A DNA stretch of 64,000 bases from Undibacterium hunanense (GTDB lineage: Bacteria > Pseudomonadota > Gammaproteobacteria > Burkholderiales > Burkholderiaceae_D). The stretch is from assembly GCF_014284335.1 (NCBI RefSeq), contig NZ_JACOGF010000017.1:62001-126000 (forward strand), read 5' to 3'. The translations under genes and the position numbers were made by a program. Below, piece after piece: positions 1-7,682 of the stretch; within the stretch, counting starts at the first letter, position 1, and every line of letters begins with the position of its first letter. The notes beneath the pieces are model-generated. The model was not told the origin of the DNA. It did no database searches and saw only the letters and a program-made list of their open reading frames with translations.

Positions 1-455
1 CTGCCTGTCTTGGCTGCACGTACAGAAGCAGCATAAAACAGCAGGGTCACCACCACGAATACCTTTGCCGACTGATCAACAAGACCGGACAATAATTGCA
101 GCAGGGCCTGCATGATCCTGAAATGCTCTGCCTGCAAAAAAGTCATGCCGCTTTTTAAGGATTGCAAGAGCAGGACAATCCCGAAACCGCTGAACAATAC
201 CTGCTGGTACAAGGGCATCAGCTCACTGTTGACCAGCGCAGTGGCAGGTCGGTAGCTGGCCGCGACTTTGCCGGGGTGACCCAGTTTTTCCAGCAGCGCA
301 GCCAGTTCTTCCTGGTTGATGTCTCTGCCGAGTTGCTCGCGCTGGCTGTCGATCTGGTCGAGTATGTTGGCCTGCAATTCGCGGGCGATATCTTCACGCT
401 GCGCTTCTGGCAATTCCCGTTTCACAGCGCTGATATAGTTTTGCAGCAGATTCAT
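1..455 (-). CDS. HAAS-domain membrane protein, 3' end cut by window edge
   Basis: The gene starts at an ATG at 455 and runs off the window at base 1, so about 151 residues are visible. The first ~75 residues are charged and helical (starting MNLLQNYISAVKRELPEAQR), as in the HAAS (DUF1700-like) domain that accompanies PadR regulators. After residue ~85 come two hydrophobic stretches, likely membrane helices. It overlaps the padR-type gene by 4 bp (ATGA at 452-455), so the two are translationally coupled. In other bacteria HAAS proteins are thought to be the membrane partner of a PadR regulator; that role here is inferred. The end of the protein is not in the window. Confidence 0.7.
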   Translation of the reverse strand, partial: MNLLQNYISAVKRELPEAQREDIARELQANILDQIDSQREQLGRDINQEELAALLEKLGHPGKVAASYRPATALVNSELMPLYQQVLFSGFGIVLLLQSLKSGMTFLQAEHFRIMQALLQLLSGLVDQSAKVFVVVTLLFYAASVRAAKTG

Positions 456-787
456 GTTGATTTCTCCAAGAGCCGGTCCAGAGGGCCGTTGAGCAGATGC
501 CATTCCTGAGTGAGTTTTTCCAGCATGTCGAGTCCGGCAGCAGACAGGGTGTAATAACGCCTTTCCCTGCCTTCAGCCTGTTGCCATTCGCTGTCGAGCA
601 AGCCCTGGTCTGCCAGCCGCCTGACCAGGGGATACAAGGTGCCTTCATCAATATCGATACCGTTATCGAACAGGGCTTTACGCAATGAATACCCATATTG
701 CGGCTGGCGCAATGAAGCCAGTACCGCCAGCACCAGGGCGCCACGGCGCAATTCCAGACGCATTTTGTCCAGCCGTTCTTCTGACAT
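452..787 (-). CDS. PadR-family transcriptional regulator
   Basis: A 111-residue protein of the small PadR subfamily. Residues ~15-85 form the winged helix, with the family-typical segments GALVLAVLASL, YGYSLRKAL, EGTLYPLVRRLADQGLL and RRYYTLSAAG. The start is supported by a strong AGGAAGG ribosome site 5-11 bases upstream. It is the first gene of an operon with the HAAS protein and is divergent from the LytS-type kinase at 1033. A 39-bp near-perfect palindrome at 815-853 covers the predicted promoters in both directions, so I infer autoregulation and possibly control of the divergent operon. The ligand is unknown. Confidence 0.88.
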   Translation of the reverse strand: MSEERLDKMRLELRRGALVLAVLASLRQPQYGYSLRKALFDNGIDIDEGTLYPLVRRLADQGLLDSEWQQAEGRERRYYTLSAAGLDMLEKLTQEWHLLNGPLDRLLEKST

Positions 788-807
788 GCGGTATTCCTTC
801 CTGTTTT

Positions 808-863
808 TTCACATACTGTGTGTTGCACAGCATAATACTATGCGACGCACAGTAAAAATACAA
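808..863. promoter_or_regulatory. Divergent promoters overlapped by a 39-bp palindromic operator
   Basis: The palindrome at 815-853 (half sites ACTGTGTGTTGCACAG and the matching inverted arm) has only a few mismatches across 39 bp. On the plus strand TTCACA (808-813) and CATAAT (831-836) are 17 bp apart. On the minus strand TTGTAT (858-863 read in reverse) and TAGTAT (835-840 in reverse) are also 17 bp apart. Both -10 boxes fall inside the palindrome. PadR is the most likely ligand because its gene is adjacent; this is an inference. Confidence 0.6.
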
Positions 864-1032
864 GCGCTCTTTTTCGCTGGCACCAGTGCATGCTTTACAG
901 CAGCTGTCAGTCAGTTTTATTCCCTGTTATCTGCGATTCGTCAGAATTTTTTTGCTTTCGTCGGAAAATGCAAGACGAAAGCCGCGCAGGCAATTATTCT
1001 TGGCAACAATTACAAACAAGAAGGAAACAAGC

Positions 1033-2298
1033 ATGTTCACAACTATCTGGTTTATCTTGCGTGCCAGTTTTGGCTGGAGCCTGCTGGTTCTGTTCAGCAC
1101 CATATTTATCGTCAACGTGATTTTCAGGAATCACATGCCGGACGAAATCATTTTCCTGCCGATTACTGCGGTAGCACTGGTGATGGGCATCAGTTTTTCC
1201 CATGTGCGCCGGGTGCGCCTGATCGCCAGCAAGGTGGATGCAGGTACGCTCGCCAATCGCCAGCGCCGCCAGATAGAAATCCCGCTGGAAGCCAGCGAGG
1301 CATTTGAACTGGTAGATGCTGCCATACGTGAACTGCCCGGCGCTGAAGACACCGACAGTGCCAAAGACAGTTTGCAAATACGGGCCAAAATCAAACGCAT
1401 AGATCCTTATCAGGCAAATTTCGTTGACGACTTGAAGATGCTGGATTTTCTGACGACCAAGCGTAACCAGATCCTGGCAACGATCACTCCCGGCGACGGA
1501 GTCGGCAGCTTGACCCTGATTTGCGAACCGGAACGCCCGGCCTGGACCGATTTATTCCTGGTCGACAACGGAACCAATCTAGAAAACGCAGAAGCCGTCA
1601 CCCGCGCCATCACCCGTCGCATTGCCGAACGCAGACGCAAGGAAAAAGCCAGCGCGGCACAATCCGTCACAGAAAAAGAATTGACGGTAGCCAAACTGAA
1701 TCTCTTGCATGCACAGGTAGAACCGCATTTTCTGTATAACACCCTGGCCAGCGCACAATTATTGACGCGGGCAGATCCGGCCGCAGCCGATCAGATGTTG
1801 GGCAACCTGATCACCTACCTCCGTCATTCACTGCCGCGCACTGAAGATACTGCTTCCAGCATAGGGGAAGAACTGGAACGGTCCATCGCTTATCTGGACA
1901 TCATGAAGATACGCATGGGTGCACGTCTGAACATACAGATCCAGGTACCGGCAGAATTGAAAGCCCTGCCCTTCCCCATGATGATGTTGCAAACCCTGGT
2001 GGAAAACGCCATCAAACATGGCCTGGAACCCAAGACTGGCGGCGGCACGATATGGATCATCGCCAGACAGCATGAAGGCAATGTCGCCGTCACCGTCGCC
2101 GATGATGGCAATGGCCTGGGAGCAGAAATTGGCGGCACCGGCATAGGCTTGAAGAACGTTCGTGAACGTCTGCGCCTGGCGTATGCAAATACGGCCAGCT
2201 TTGTACTGGTTGGCAATTTCCCCAGTGGTGTGGCGGCCACCATTACGGTGCCGGTCATCAGAGAAAAAACTGCGGATAAAGGAGAGCAACATGCCTAA
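1033..2298 (+). CDS. LytS/AlgZ-type sensor histidine kinase
   Basis: A 421-residue inner-membrane kinase. Residues ~1-60 hold two hydrophobic helices (TIWFILRASFGWSLLVLFST and EIIFLPITAVALVMGIS). A His_kinase (PF06580-type) domain starts near residue 215, with the phospho-acceptor His232 in HAQVEPHFLYN. The N box (TLVENAIKHGLEP) and G box (DDGNGLG, GTGIGLKNV) are intact. The ATG at 1033 has AAGGA 8 bases upstream; an in-frame GTG at 886 has no such support. The stop overlaps the regulator start by 8 bp, so the pair is one two-component system. A hairpin (GCTTTCGTC 954-962 with GACGAAAGC 974-982) lies in the leader. The signal sensed is unknown. Confidence 0.87.
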   Translation: MFTTIWFILRASFGWSLLVLFSTIFIVNVIFRNHMPDEIIFLPITAVALVMGISFSHVRRVRLIASKVDAGTLANRQRRQIEIPLEASEAFELVDAAIRELPGAEDTDSAKDSLQIRAKIKRIDPYQANFVDDLKMLDFLTTKRNQILATITPGDGVGSLTLICEPERPAWTDLFLVDNGTNLENAEAVTRAITRRIAERRRKEKASAAQSVTEKELTVAKLNLLHAQVEPHFLYNTLASAQLLTRADPAAADQMLGNLITYLRHSLPRTEDTASSIGEELERSIAYLDIMKIRMGARLNIQIQVPAELKALPFPMMMLQTLVENAIKHGLEPKTGGGTIWIIARQHEGNVAVTVADDGNGLGAEIGGTGIGLKNVRERLRLAYANTASFVLVGNFPSGVAATITVPVIREKTADKGEQHA

Positions 2299-3061
2299 GT
2301 GTGTCATCGCCGAAGATGAAAGCCTGTTGCGCGAAGCCCTGCTGCAACAACTGAGTCTGGCCTGGCCAGACCTGGACATTGCAGCAGCCTGCGATGATGG
2401 CGGCAGCGCGCTGGAAGCGATAGCCACTCATCAGCCGGATGTGGTGTTTCTTGATATCCGCATGCCGGGTCTGAGTGGACTGGAAGTGGCCGCCGCCATG
2501 ACAGAAGTCAGTCCGCGCAGCCAGATCGTGTTTGTCACAGCCTATAACCAGTACGCAATCGATGCCTTTGAAAAAGGTGCCGTAGACTACCTGCTCAAAC
2601 CGATTACCCAGGAACGCTTGCTGGCCGCCGTAAAACGCCTGCAAATGCGTGCCCTGACCGGTGCCACTGACATGCAGGCGATTACCACGCTGGTACGCCA
2701 GTTAAGCGGCGGCCCTGCCGATGTGCCCAAACCGGCACCACTGGTATGGATTACTGCCAGTGTAGGCACAGAAACCAGACTGATCATGGTGGATGATATC
2801 GCCTATTTCCAGGCCGACAGCAAATACACCGTGGTCATGACAGCTGAAGGTGAATCCCTGCTGCGCAAACCCATACGCGATTTGCTGCAGGTATTGGACA
2901 ACAGCATGTTCAGGCAGATACACCGGTCCACCATTGTGAATATGCGTGCCATCGCCTCCATCACCCGTGACGATGGCGGCAAGGGACTGGTCAGGCTGAA
3001 GACGCGCCCTGAAACCCTGAGCGTCAGCCAGCCCTTCATGGTCTTGTTCAGGAACATGTGA
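2291..3061 (+). CDS. LytTR-family response regulator
   Basis: A 256-residue regulator. The receiver domain (about 1-120) has acidic residues E8/D9, phospho-acceptor Asp55 in VVFLDIRMPG, a TAY motif and Lys in YLLKPI. A LytTR DNA-binding domain occupies about residues 150-255 (ending FRQIHRSTIVNMRAI and later). The ATG at 2291 follows GGAG by 4 bases and overlaps the kinase gene by 8 bp. It is the partner of the kinase at 1033 and, through a TGATG junction, is coupled to the DUF4407-like gene downstream. Targets cannot be seen; LytTR sites are imperfect direct repeats. Confidence 0.9.
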   Translation: MPKCVIAEDESLLREALLQQLSLAWPDLDIAAACDDGGSALEAIATHQPDVVFLDIRMPGLSGLEVAAAMTEVSPRSQIVFVTAYNQYAIDAFEKGAVDYLLKPITQERLLAAVKRLQMRALTGATDMQAITTLVRQLSGGPADVPKPAPLVWITASVGTETRLIMVDDIAYFQADSKYTVVMTAEGESLLRKPIRDLLQVLDNSMFRQIHRSTIVNMRAIASITRDDGGKGLVRLKTRPETLSVSQPFMVLFRNM

Positions 3062-4464
3062 TGACCATGCGATTCATTAATGGTCACGCCTGCTTGCAGG
3101 CAGGCAAATCCGTATTGGCCCTGTCGGCTGCTGTCAGCCTCAAAGTGCTAGACCAGCAGGACAGCAATGGCAACTACCTGTATGCGCGTGGCCGCCACAA
3201 GTATTTTGGCATAGGTGCGCTGGTGATCTTCTTCGCGCTGTTTTCCGGCTACGGCATGGCGCATATGCTGGCCAGCATGGTGAATGTCAGCAGTAGTGGT
3301 TCCATCATTGCTGGCTGCCTGTGGGCCATGTTCCAGTGGTGTCTGGAACGCCAGATGATCATGTCCATTCATTCTGACAGCAGTTGGGTCAGCAAAACCA
3401 TCGGTATCAGCTGGCGCAGCCTGCTGGCCTTGCTGTCTGCCATCACCATGGTGTACCCGTTTTTTGTGGATAGCAACCGGGCCGAAATTGACGTCAAGGT
3501 CGGTGAAATGACACGCACGCGACTGATACAGAACCTGCAGACTGCCGAAGCAGCAACAGGTTTACCCGTACTGCAAAAGAGCAGTACAGACCTGGATGAA
3601 AAACTGCGCAAGGCAGAAGACGCCATACTGAGCGACCCGCCACAACTGGCAGAGATGCGCAAACAATTGCACAACTGCCGTGATCGTGCTCGTGAAGAAG
3701 AACGCAAAGGCATGCAGCAGATTGCAAGCTGGCAGCAGGCATTGTCAGGCATTGCATCCATCAATCCGGAAACGGCTCTGCTACAACAAAAAATCAGCGC
3801 AACGCAAAATCGCATCAAGGCTGGCAAAGCCCGGTGCCAACAGTACGAACAGGAAATCAACAATAGCCTGCTGGCATGGAAAAATGAAAAACTCGCAGAC
3901 AAGACGCTGATAGCGACAGCATTGAAACAGACCCAGTCCAGCATCAGCAAAGCGCAGGAACGCAGCAATGTACTGGAACAAAAACAGACAGCAAAAATAG
4001 AAGCGGCCGCTGCGTCCGGCTTTGCCGCTGATTTTGCCGCCACCTGGCAGATGCTGCAAGATGACCAGCACCGTCGCCTGCAATTTATCTGGTGGCTGCT
4101 TTGGTTCCTGACGATAGAAATGGTCGCCATCATCATCAAGTTCAGCTCACACACCGATGTGGATGCAAAGCTCAATAGCGACGAAGAACTGGTCAAATTC
4201 GATATCAGTCAAAGTACACAGATGCGCCGCGCCGAACTGGCACTCAGGCAATTACATCATGCAATGAATATCAAAGGCCAGCAGGCCGCATTGCAAGCCG
4301 ATGATGGCAAAAGTGCGGCAGCACTTGCCACCTTGCAGCGGCTTCATGAACTGGAAAAACAGGCAGAAACTGGTAGTGGCCTGTCTTTTGAATCGCAACA
4401 GATGCTGCAACAAACCATCAGCGCCATGCATGACAGTTTTGCAAGGCTGCTATTGGTGAAGTAA
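3061..4464 (+). CDS. DUF4407-like membrane protein with long coiled coil
   Basis: A 467-residue protein I place with DUF4407 from its architecture. Hydrophobic helices lie near residues 50-72, 80-100 and 115-140. A ~240-residue charged, Ala/Gln/Glu/Lys-rich stretch with heptad character follows, then a fourth helix (FIWWLLWFLTIEMVAIIIKF, ~345-365) and a helical tail. This predicts a periplasmic or cytoplasmic coiled coil between membrane anchors. The ATG at 3061 overlaps the regulator stop (TGATG); a GTG at 3058 is the alternative. It is the last gene of the LytS-LytTR operon and could be its output or an accessory sensor. Function unknown. Confidence 0.65.
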   Translation: MTMRFINGHACLQAGKSVLALSAAVSLKVLDQQDSNGNYLYARGRHKYFGIGALVIFFALFSGYGMAHMLASMVNVSSSGSIIAGCLWAMFQWCLERQMIMSIHSDSSWVSKTIGISWRSLLALLSAITMVYPFFVDSNRAEIDVKVGEMTRTRLIQNLQTAEAATGLPVLQKSSTDLDEKLRKAEDAILSDPPQLAEMRKQLHNCRDRAREEERKGMQQIASWQQALSGIASINPETALLQQKISATQNRIKAGKARCQQYEQEINNSLLAWKNEKLADKTLIATALKQTQSSISKAQERSNVLEQKQTAKIEAAAASGFAADFAATWQMLQDDQHRRLQFIWWLLWFLTIEMVAIIIKFSSHTDVDAKLNSDEELVKFDISQSTQMRRAELALRQLHHAMNIKGQQAALQADDGKSAAALATLQRLHELEKQAETGSGLSFESQQMLQQTISAMHDSFARLLLVK

Positions 4465-4505
4465 GATTTAATTCATTGATGCAGAATGATTCATTAAAAG
4501 CAATT

Positions 4506-4650
4506 GTGTCCGGTGTGTCCGCCAGTGTCCGGCCTACCCAGGAATAGCGGACAGTCCGGGGCTGAAAAAGTTCCGTCAACTTGCTGTTTTTATTGAATTT
4601 CTTTATTTCAGACCGATGGCACAATCCTTGCAAAAGCTGTAGACGGACAC
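4506..4650 (+). promoter_or_regulatory. Sigma-54 promoter (4617-4632) with upstream GTGTCCG repeats
   Basis: TGGCAC at 4617-4622 and TTGC at 4628-4631 have the exact -24/-12 spacing of sigma-54 promoters. Upstream, GTGTCCG occurs three times in direct orientation (4506-4512, 4515-4521, 4525-4531) and once inverted (CGGACA 4548-4553). Another CGGACAC lies at 4644-4650, downstream of the -12 box. The upstream cluster is ~65-110 bp from the promoter, a usual place for an enhancer-binding activator. The activator is not in this window. Confidence 0.6.
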
Positions 4651-4699
4651 AAGTAGTCAATTGCCATAAAATTATTATTCTATTGGGGATGCAGGCAAA

Positions 4700-5038
4700 A
4701 TGAAAACCATACTCATGCTCAAGCTGACATGTGCAACACTTTTGCTGGCTACCCTGTTGCCGGCATCTGCCCGCCAGCCCCTGCCGGTTACGCATCAGGA
4801 TGCGCAATTGATTTCCTACTTCAGGTCGTATGCACCAGCCGCCGAAGTCATGATCAAGAAAACCGATAGTGGCATGCCAACAAATGGCGATGCCAGTGTT
4901 GATAAAAATGGCATACCCAGAAAGGCATCTGTCACAGGCAATCCAGCTGATGGCGATAAACAAAGCAGCCGGATGAATGAAGCAAATCAGCGTGATGACA
5001 GACTGGTGATGCCGCAAGCACCACAATTGCCGCAATAA
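4700..5038 (+). CDS. Small secreted protein of unknown function
   Basis: A 112-residue protein with a clear Sec signal peptide (MKTILMLK, then a hydrophobic core LTCATLLLATLL and an ASA-R cleavage site near residue 24). The mature ~88 residues are hydrophilic, rich in Asp, Asn, Gln and Pro, without cysteines or a recognisable domain; the C-terminus is proline/glutamine rich. It stands alone between the LytSR-DUF4407 operon and the convergent pcp operon. A sigma-54-type promoter and a GTGTCCG array precede it, which suggests regulated expression. The ribosome site is weak. I do not recognise the family. Confidence 0.6.
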   Translation: MKTILMLKLTCATLLLATLLPASARQPLPVTHQDAQLISYFRSYAPAAEVMIKKTDSGMPTNGDASVDKNGIPRKASVTGNPADGDKQSSRMNEANQRDDRLVMPQAPQLPQ

Positions 5039-5105
5039 ATCACTCCCTCTGCACACCCTGCCCTGCAAGAGCAGGCTTCAATCTCTGGCCTTGACTGTAA
5101 CTGCT

Positions 5106-5756
5106 TCAATGCGTGGCACCGCCAGCAATGACCATGTCTTTGCGGGTCTTCAATATTGTTTCCAGCACATGAACCAGACCCGTCTTCATCATGTCCAGCG
5201 GCATGCTGGCGGCACCCGGGTGGGCAATGGCCTGTTCAGGCAGATAGGGGATATGGATAAAACCGGCCGCCTGCACATAGTCCATCTTTTCTGCCATATG
5301 CATGAGACCGTAAAACACATGATTACAGACATAGGTACCAGCCGTCTGTGATACCCCTGCCGGTATGCCATTCTGTTGCAGATCATGCACGATGGCCTTG
5401 ACAGGCAGGCGGCTGAAATAGGCTGCCGGGCCATCACTGAATACCGGCACATCAATCGGCTGGGCACCGGCATTGTCAGGAATGCGCGCATCATCCACAT
5501 TGATGGCAATACGCTCTATGCTGATCTCGGCACGACCACCAGCCTGGCCCAGGGCCAATACAACGGCTGGCCGGTGCTTTTTCAGCGCAGCTTCCAGCGT
5601 CTGCAAAGAGCGATGAAATTCGCAAGGCAACAGAACGCTGACAATTTGATGCTGATCACCGATCAGCAAACCTTCCAGTTTGCGCACCACTTCCCATGAT
5701 GGATTGTTCTGCTCGCCGGCAAAGGGATCAAATCCAGTCAATAGTATTCGCTTCAT
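5106..5756 (-). CDS. pcp: Pyrrolidone-carboxylate peptidase (pyroglutamyl peptidase I)
   Basis: A 216-residue cytoplasmic cysteine peptidase that removes N-terminal pyroglutamate from peptides. The catalytic triad is visible: Glu in GGRAEISIERIA, Cys in GTYVCNHVFY and His in GFIHIPYLPEQ. The usual N-terminus ILLTGFDPF is present and the length matches the C15 family. The ATG at 5756 is preceded by GAGGTG; a GTG two codons earlier lacks support. It follows the DUF969-DUF979 pair on the same strand by ~48 bp, so it is probably the third gene of that operon. This fits uptake or salvage of pyroglutamyl compounds (inference). Confidence 0.95.
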   Translation of the reverse strand: MKRILLTGFDPFAGEQNNPSWEVVRKLEGLLIGDQHQIVSVLLPCEFHRSLQTLEAALKKHRPAVVLALGQAGGRAEISIERIAINVDDARIPDNAGAQPIDVPVFSDGPAAYFSRLPVKAIVHDLQQNGIPAGVSQTAGTYVCNHVFYGLMHMAEKMDYVQAAGFIHIPYLPEQAIAHPGAASMPLDMMKTGLVHVLETILKTRKDMVIAGGATH

Positions 5757-5804
5757 AAACACCTCATGGAGATGAAATTTCTGGTCGGAGATTCAGCCAA
5801 AAAT

Positions 5805-6791
5805 TCAGGGAAAAACAAAGTAATGTATCAAAAGGATATTACACACCAGGACCAGCAAAGCCGTTGGTATCTGTGTCTTGATGACCAGATACTTGTCTTC
5901 CAGCTCCAGCAAAGCCGCAGGAACTATATTGAAGTTCGCCGCCATCGGTGTCATCAGGGTACCGCAATAACCAGAGAACATGCCTATCGCAACCAGTGCC
6001 GCCGGATGGGCATGATGCTGGTTAATCAGGAATGGCAAGGCAATCCCTGCCGTCATCACCGGAAAAGCTGCAAAAGCATTACCCATGATCATGGTGAACA
6101 AGGCCATGCCACCGCAATACATGACGATGAGGGTAAACCGGCTCTCCGGGTTGATGAAGAGATTGACGATGGCCTGTATCGATTGCCCTGTCTTTGCCAC
6201 CACAAAGACACCGCCCAGCATGGCCAGCATCTGCGGCAATATCAGCGCCCAGCCTATGGCATCGATCAGGCGGCGTGATTCTCTTACCGCCTGCAAAGGT
6301 GTGCTGCGGGTATACCGGCAAGCGACAGCCAGGGCCACCAGGCAGGCCAGACAGAGCGATGTCAGCGTCAGATTTTTTTGATCCAGCAAATACCAGGCAC
6401 CCAGTTGCCAGTCTTTTACCACGACGGTAAGAATAACGGTGATGACGGGTATGGTCAGTGCTGGCAAGAATATCCGGTTACCCAGTCTGCTAAGCGCAGC
6501 CAGACGCTGTTGCCGGTCTGTATCGGCATGACTGCCCTTGCCCAGCCAGTTCATGCCTGCCAGCACAGCCATTATGATGACGCCTGTACCTGTCACTTTA
6601 TAGGTCACCGATTTACCCAGTGTCGCCAGCATCAGGTCACCAAACAAAAAACTGACGCCGAACAGACCCCAGAACAGTGCAGTCGTATAGCGGCGCGGAT
6701 TGCTGTGATCGCGCAGCGCCATGTATGCCACCAGCATGACGATGATACCGATCAGGTAAAACACCAGATTGATGCTGAGAATAGCGTTCAT
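5805..6791 (-). CDS. DUF979 family membrane protein
   Basis: A 328-residue polytopic membrane protein with about nine to ten hydrophobic helices, starting directly with a membrane segment (VFYLIGIIVMLVAYMAL). The sequence fits DUF979, a family almost always paired with DUF969. Its start overlaps the stop of the DUF969 gene by 4 bp (ATGA, 6788-6791). From gene context the pair has been proposed to be a transporter for 5-oxoproline or related amino-acid derivatives; the adjacent pcp gene agrees with this, but the sequence alone does not identify the substrate. Confidence 0.82.
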   Translation of the reverse strand: MNAILSINLVFYLIGIIVMLVAYMALRDHSNPRRYTTALFWGLFGVSFLFGDLMLATLGKSVTYKVTGTGVIIMAVLAGMNWLGKGSHADTDRQQRLAALSRLGNRIFLPALTIPVITVILTVVVKDWQLGAWYLLDQKNLTLTSLCLACLVALAVACRYTRSTPLQAVRESRRLIDAIGWALILPQMLAMLGGVFVVAKTGQSIQAIVNLFINPESRFTLIVMYCGGMALFTMIMGNAFAAFPVMTAGIALPFLINQHHAHPAALVAIGMFSGYCGTLMTPMAANFNIVPAALLELEDKYLVIKTQIPTALLVLVCNILLIHYFVFP

Positions 6792-7576
6792 GACGATACT
6801 CCCGCTTTGTCAACAACATCAGTAACATCAGTGACATCAGCAACATCGACAGCCTTGTTGCCTTGTTCCCTTGCACGCCAGGCATGGATGTCACGCGCAA
6901 TCGCCGCATCCAGCCGCGACAGGCGAAACAGGTGAATGACCAGCGCGCACAGCGCTGTTGGTATACCCCACATGCCTATGCTCAGCGGTTCCACTCCCTG
7001 TATGCCGTTTTCCTTGAGGAAGGCACTCATCAGCAATACCGCACCAAAGGCAATGAAAATATCTTCGCCGAAGAACAGGGCAACATTGTCACAGGCGGCA
7101 GCATGGGCCGCTATACGCTCACGTATGGGTGCAGGTAAATCGCCATGCTGGTTGCTGGCCGCCGCTTCCGCCATGGGCGACAACAACGGCCGGACCGTTT
7201 GCGCCTGTCCACCCAGGCTCAACAAACCCATGGCCGCACTGATTTCACGCACCACAAAATACAGCATCAATATCCTGCCAGTGGTAGCACTGCGTATGCC
7301 TGCCACCCAGGCCTGCGCACGTTCCCGCAGACCGGCTCTTTCCAGCAAACCGATCACGGGCAATATCAGCAAGGCACTTGCCAATTGGCGGCTGTTCAGA
7401 AATTTCTCACCAAAGGTTTCCAGCAAACTGCCAAAGTCCATGCCTGTCGCCAGCCCCGTCACCAGACCGGCCACAGTCACCACCAGCAAGGGATTGAAAC
7501 GCAAAGCAAATCCCAGAACCACCACTGGTATGCCTATCAACGGCAACATCAGCGACGACAATGACACCAGATCCAT
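6788..7576 (-). CDS. DUF969 family membrane protein
   Basis: A 262-residue polytopic membrane protein with about six hydrophobic helices, placed in DUF969 from the N-terminal segment LPLIGIPVVVLGFALRFNPL, the conserved FVVREISAAMGLLSLGG and NVALFFGEDIFIAFGA. The ATG at 7576 is preceded by AAAGGGG at 6 bases. It is first in the DUF969-DUF979-pcp operon. The C-terminal tail (ADVTDVTDVVD) is encoded by four degenerate 9-bp tandem repeats (6815-6850), so the last ~15 residues look like a recent expansion rather than a conserved part. Confidence 0.83.
   Translation of the reverse strand: MDLVSLSSLMLPLIGIPVVVLGFALRFNPLLVVTVAGLVTGLATGMDFGSLLETFGEKFLNSRQLASALLILPVIGLLERAGLRERAQAWVAGIRSATTGRILMLYFVVREISAAMGLLSLGGQAQTVRPLLSPMAEAAASNQHGDLPAPIRERIAAHAAACDNVALFFGEDIFIAFGAVLLMSAFLKENGIQGVEPLSIGMWGIPTALCALVIHLFRLSRLDAAIARDIHAWRAREQGNKAVDVADVTDVTDVVDKAGVSS
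6815..6850 (-). repeat. Degenerate 9-bp tandem repeat (x4) at 3' end of DUF969 gene
   Basis: On the plus strand the units read AACATCAGT, AACATCAGT, GACATCAGC, AACATCGAC. They encode the TDVTD-type tail of the DUF969 protein. It is one of several short tandem duplications at gene edges in this window. Confidence 0.75.
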
Positions 7577-7613
7577 GCTTGCCCCTTTATGCAACTGATA
7601 TGGAATATTTTTT

Positions 7614-7678
7614 AGGACTTACGCAAAATTGTCTCAACAAGGAGCTGCAACGCCTTGGGGCGGTTTTACGTAAGTCCT
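7614..7678. repeat. 65-bp inverted-repeat element between pssA and DUF969
   Basis: The arms AGGACTTACGCAAAA (7614-7628) and TTTTACGTAAGTCCT (7664-7678) pair at 14 of 15 positions around a 35-nt loop. It fills most of the spacer between pssA (3' end 7683) and the DUF969 start (7576). It is likely a miniature inverted-repeat or REP-like element and may terminate pssA transcription. No direct target duplication was identified. Confidence 0.65.
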
Positions 7679-7682
7679 GATT

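Noticed and set aside
886-1032. Earlier GTG start for the LytS-type kinase adding 49 residues
   Set aside because: No ribosome site, and the extra residues are Arg/Lys-rich without family support; the ATG at 1033 has AAGGA at a good distance.
7614-7678. Insertion sequence
   Set aside because: Too short to code for a transposase; treated as a miniature inverted-repeat element.
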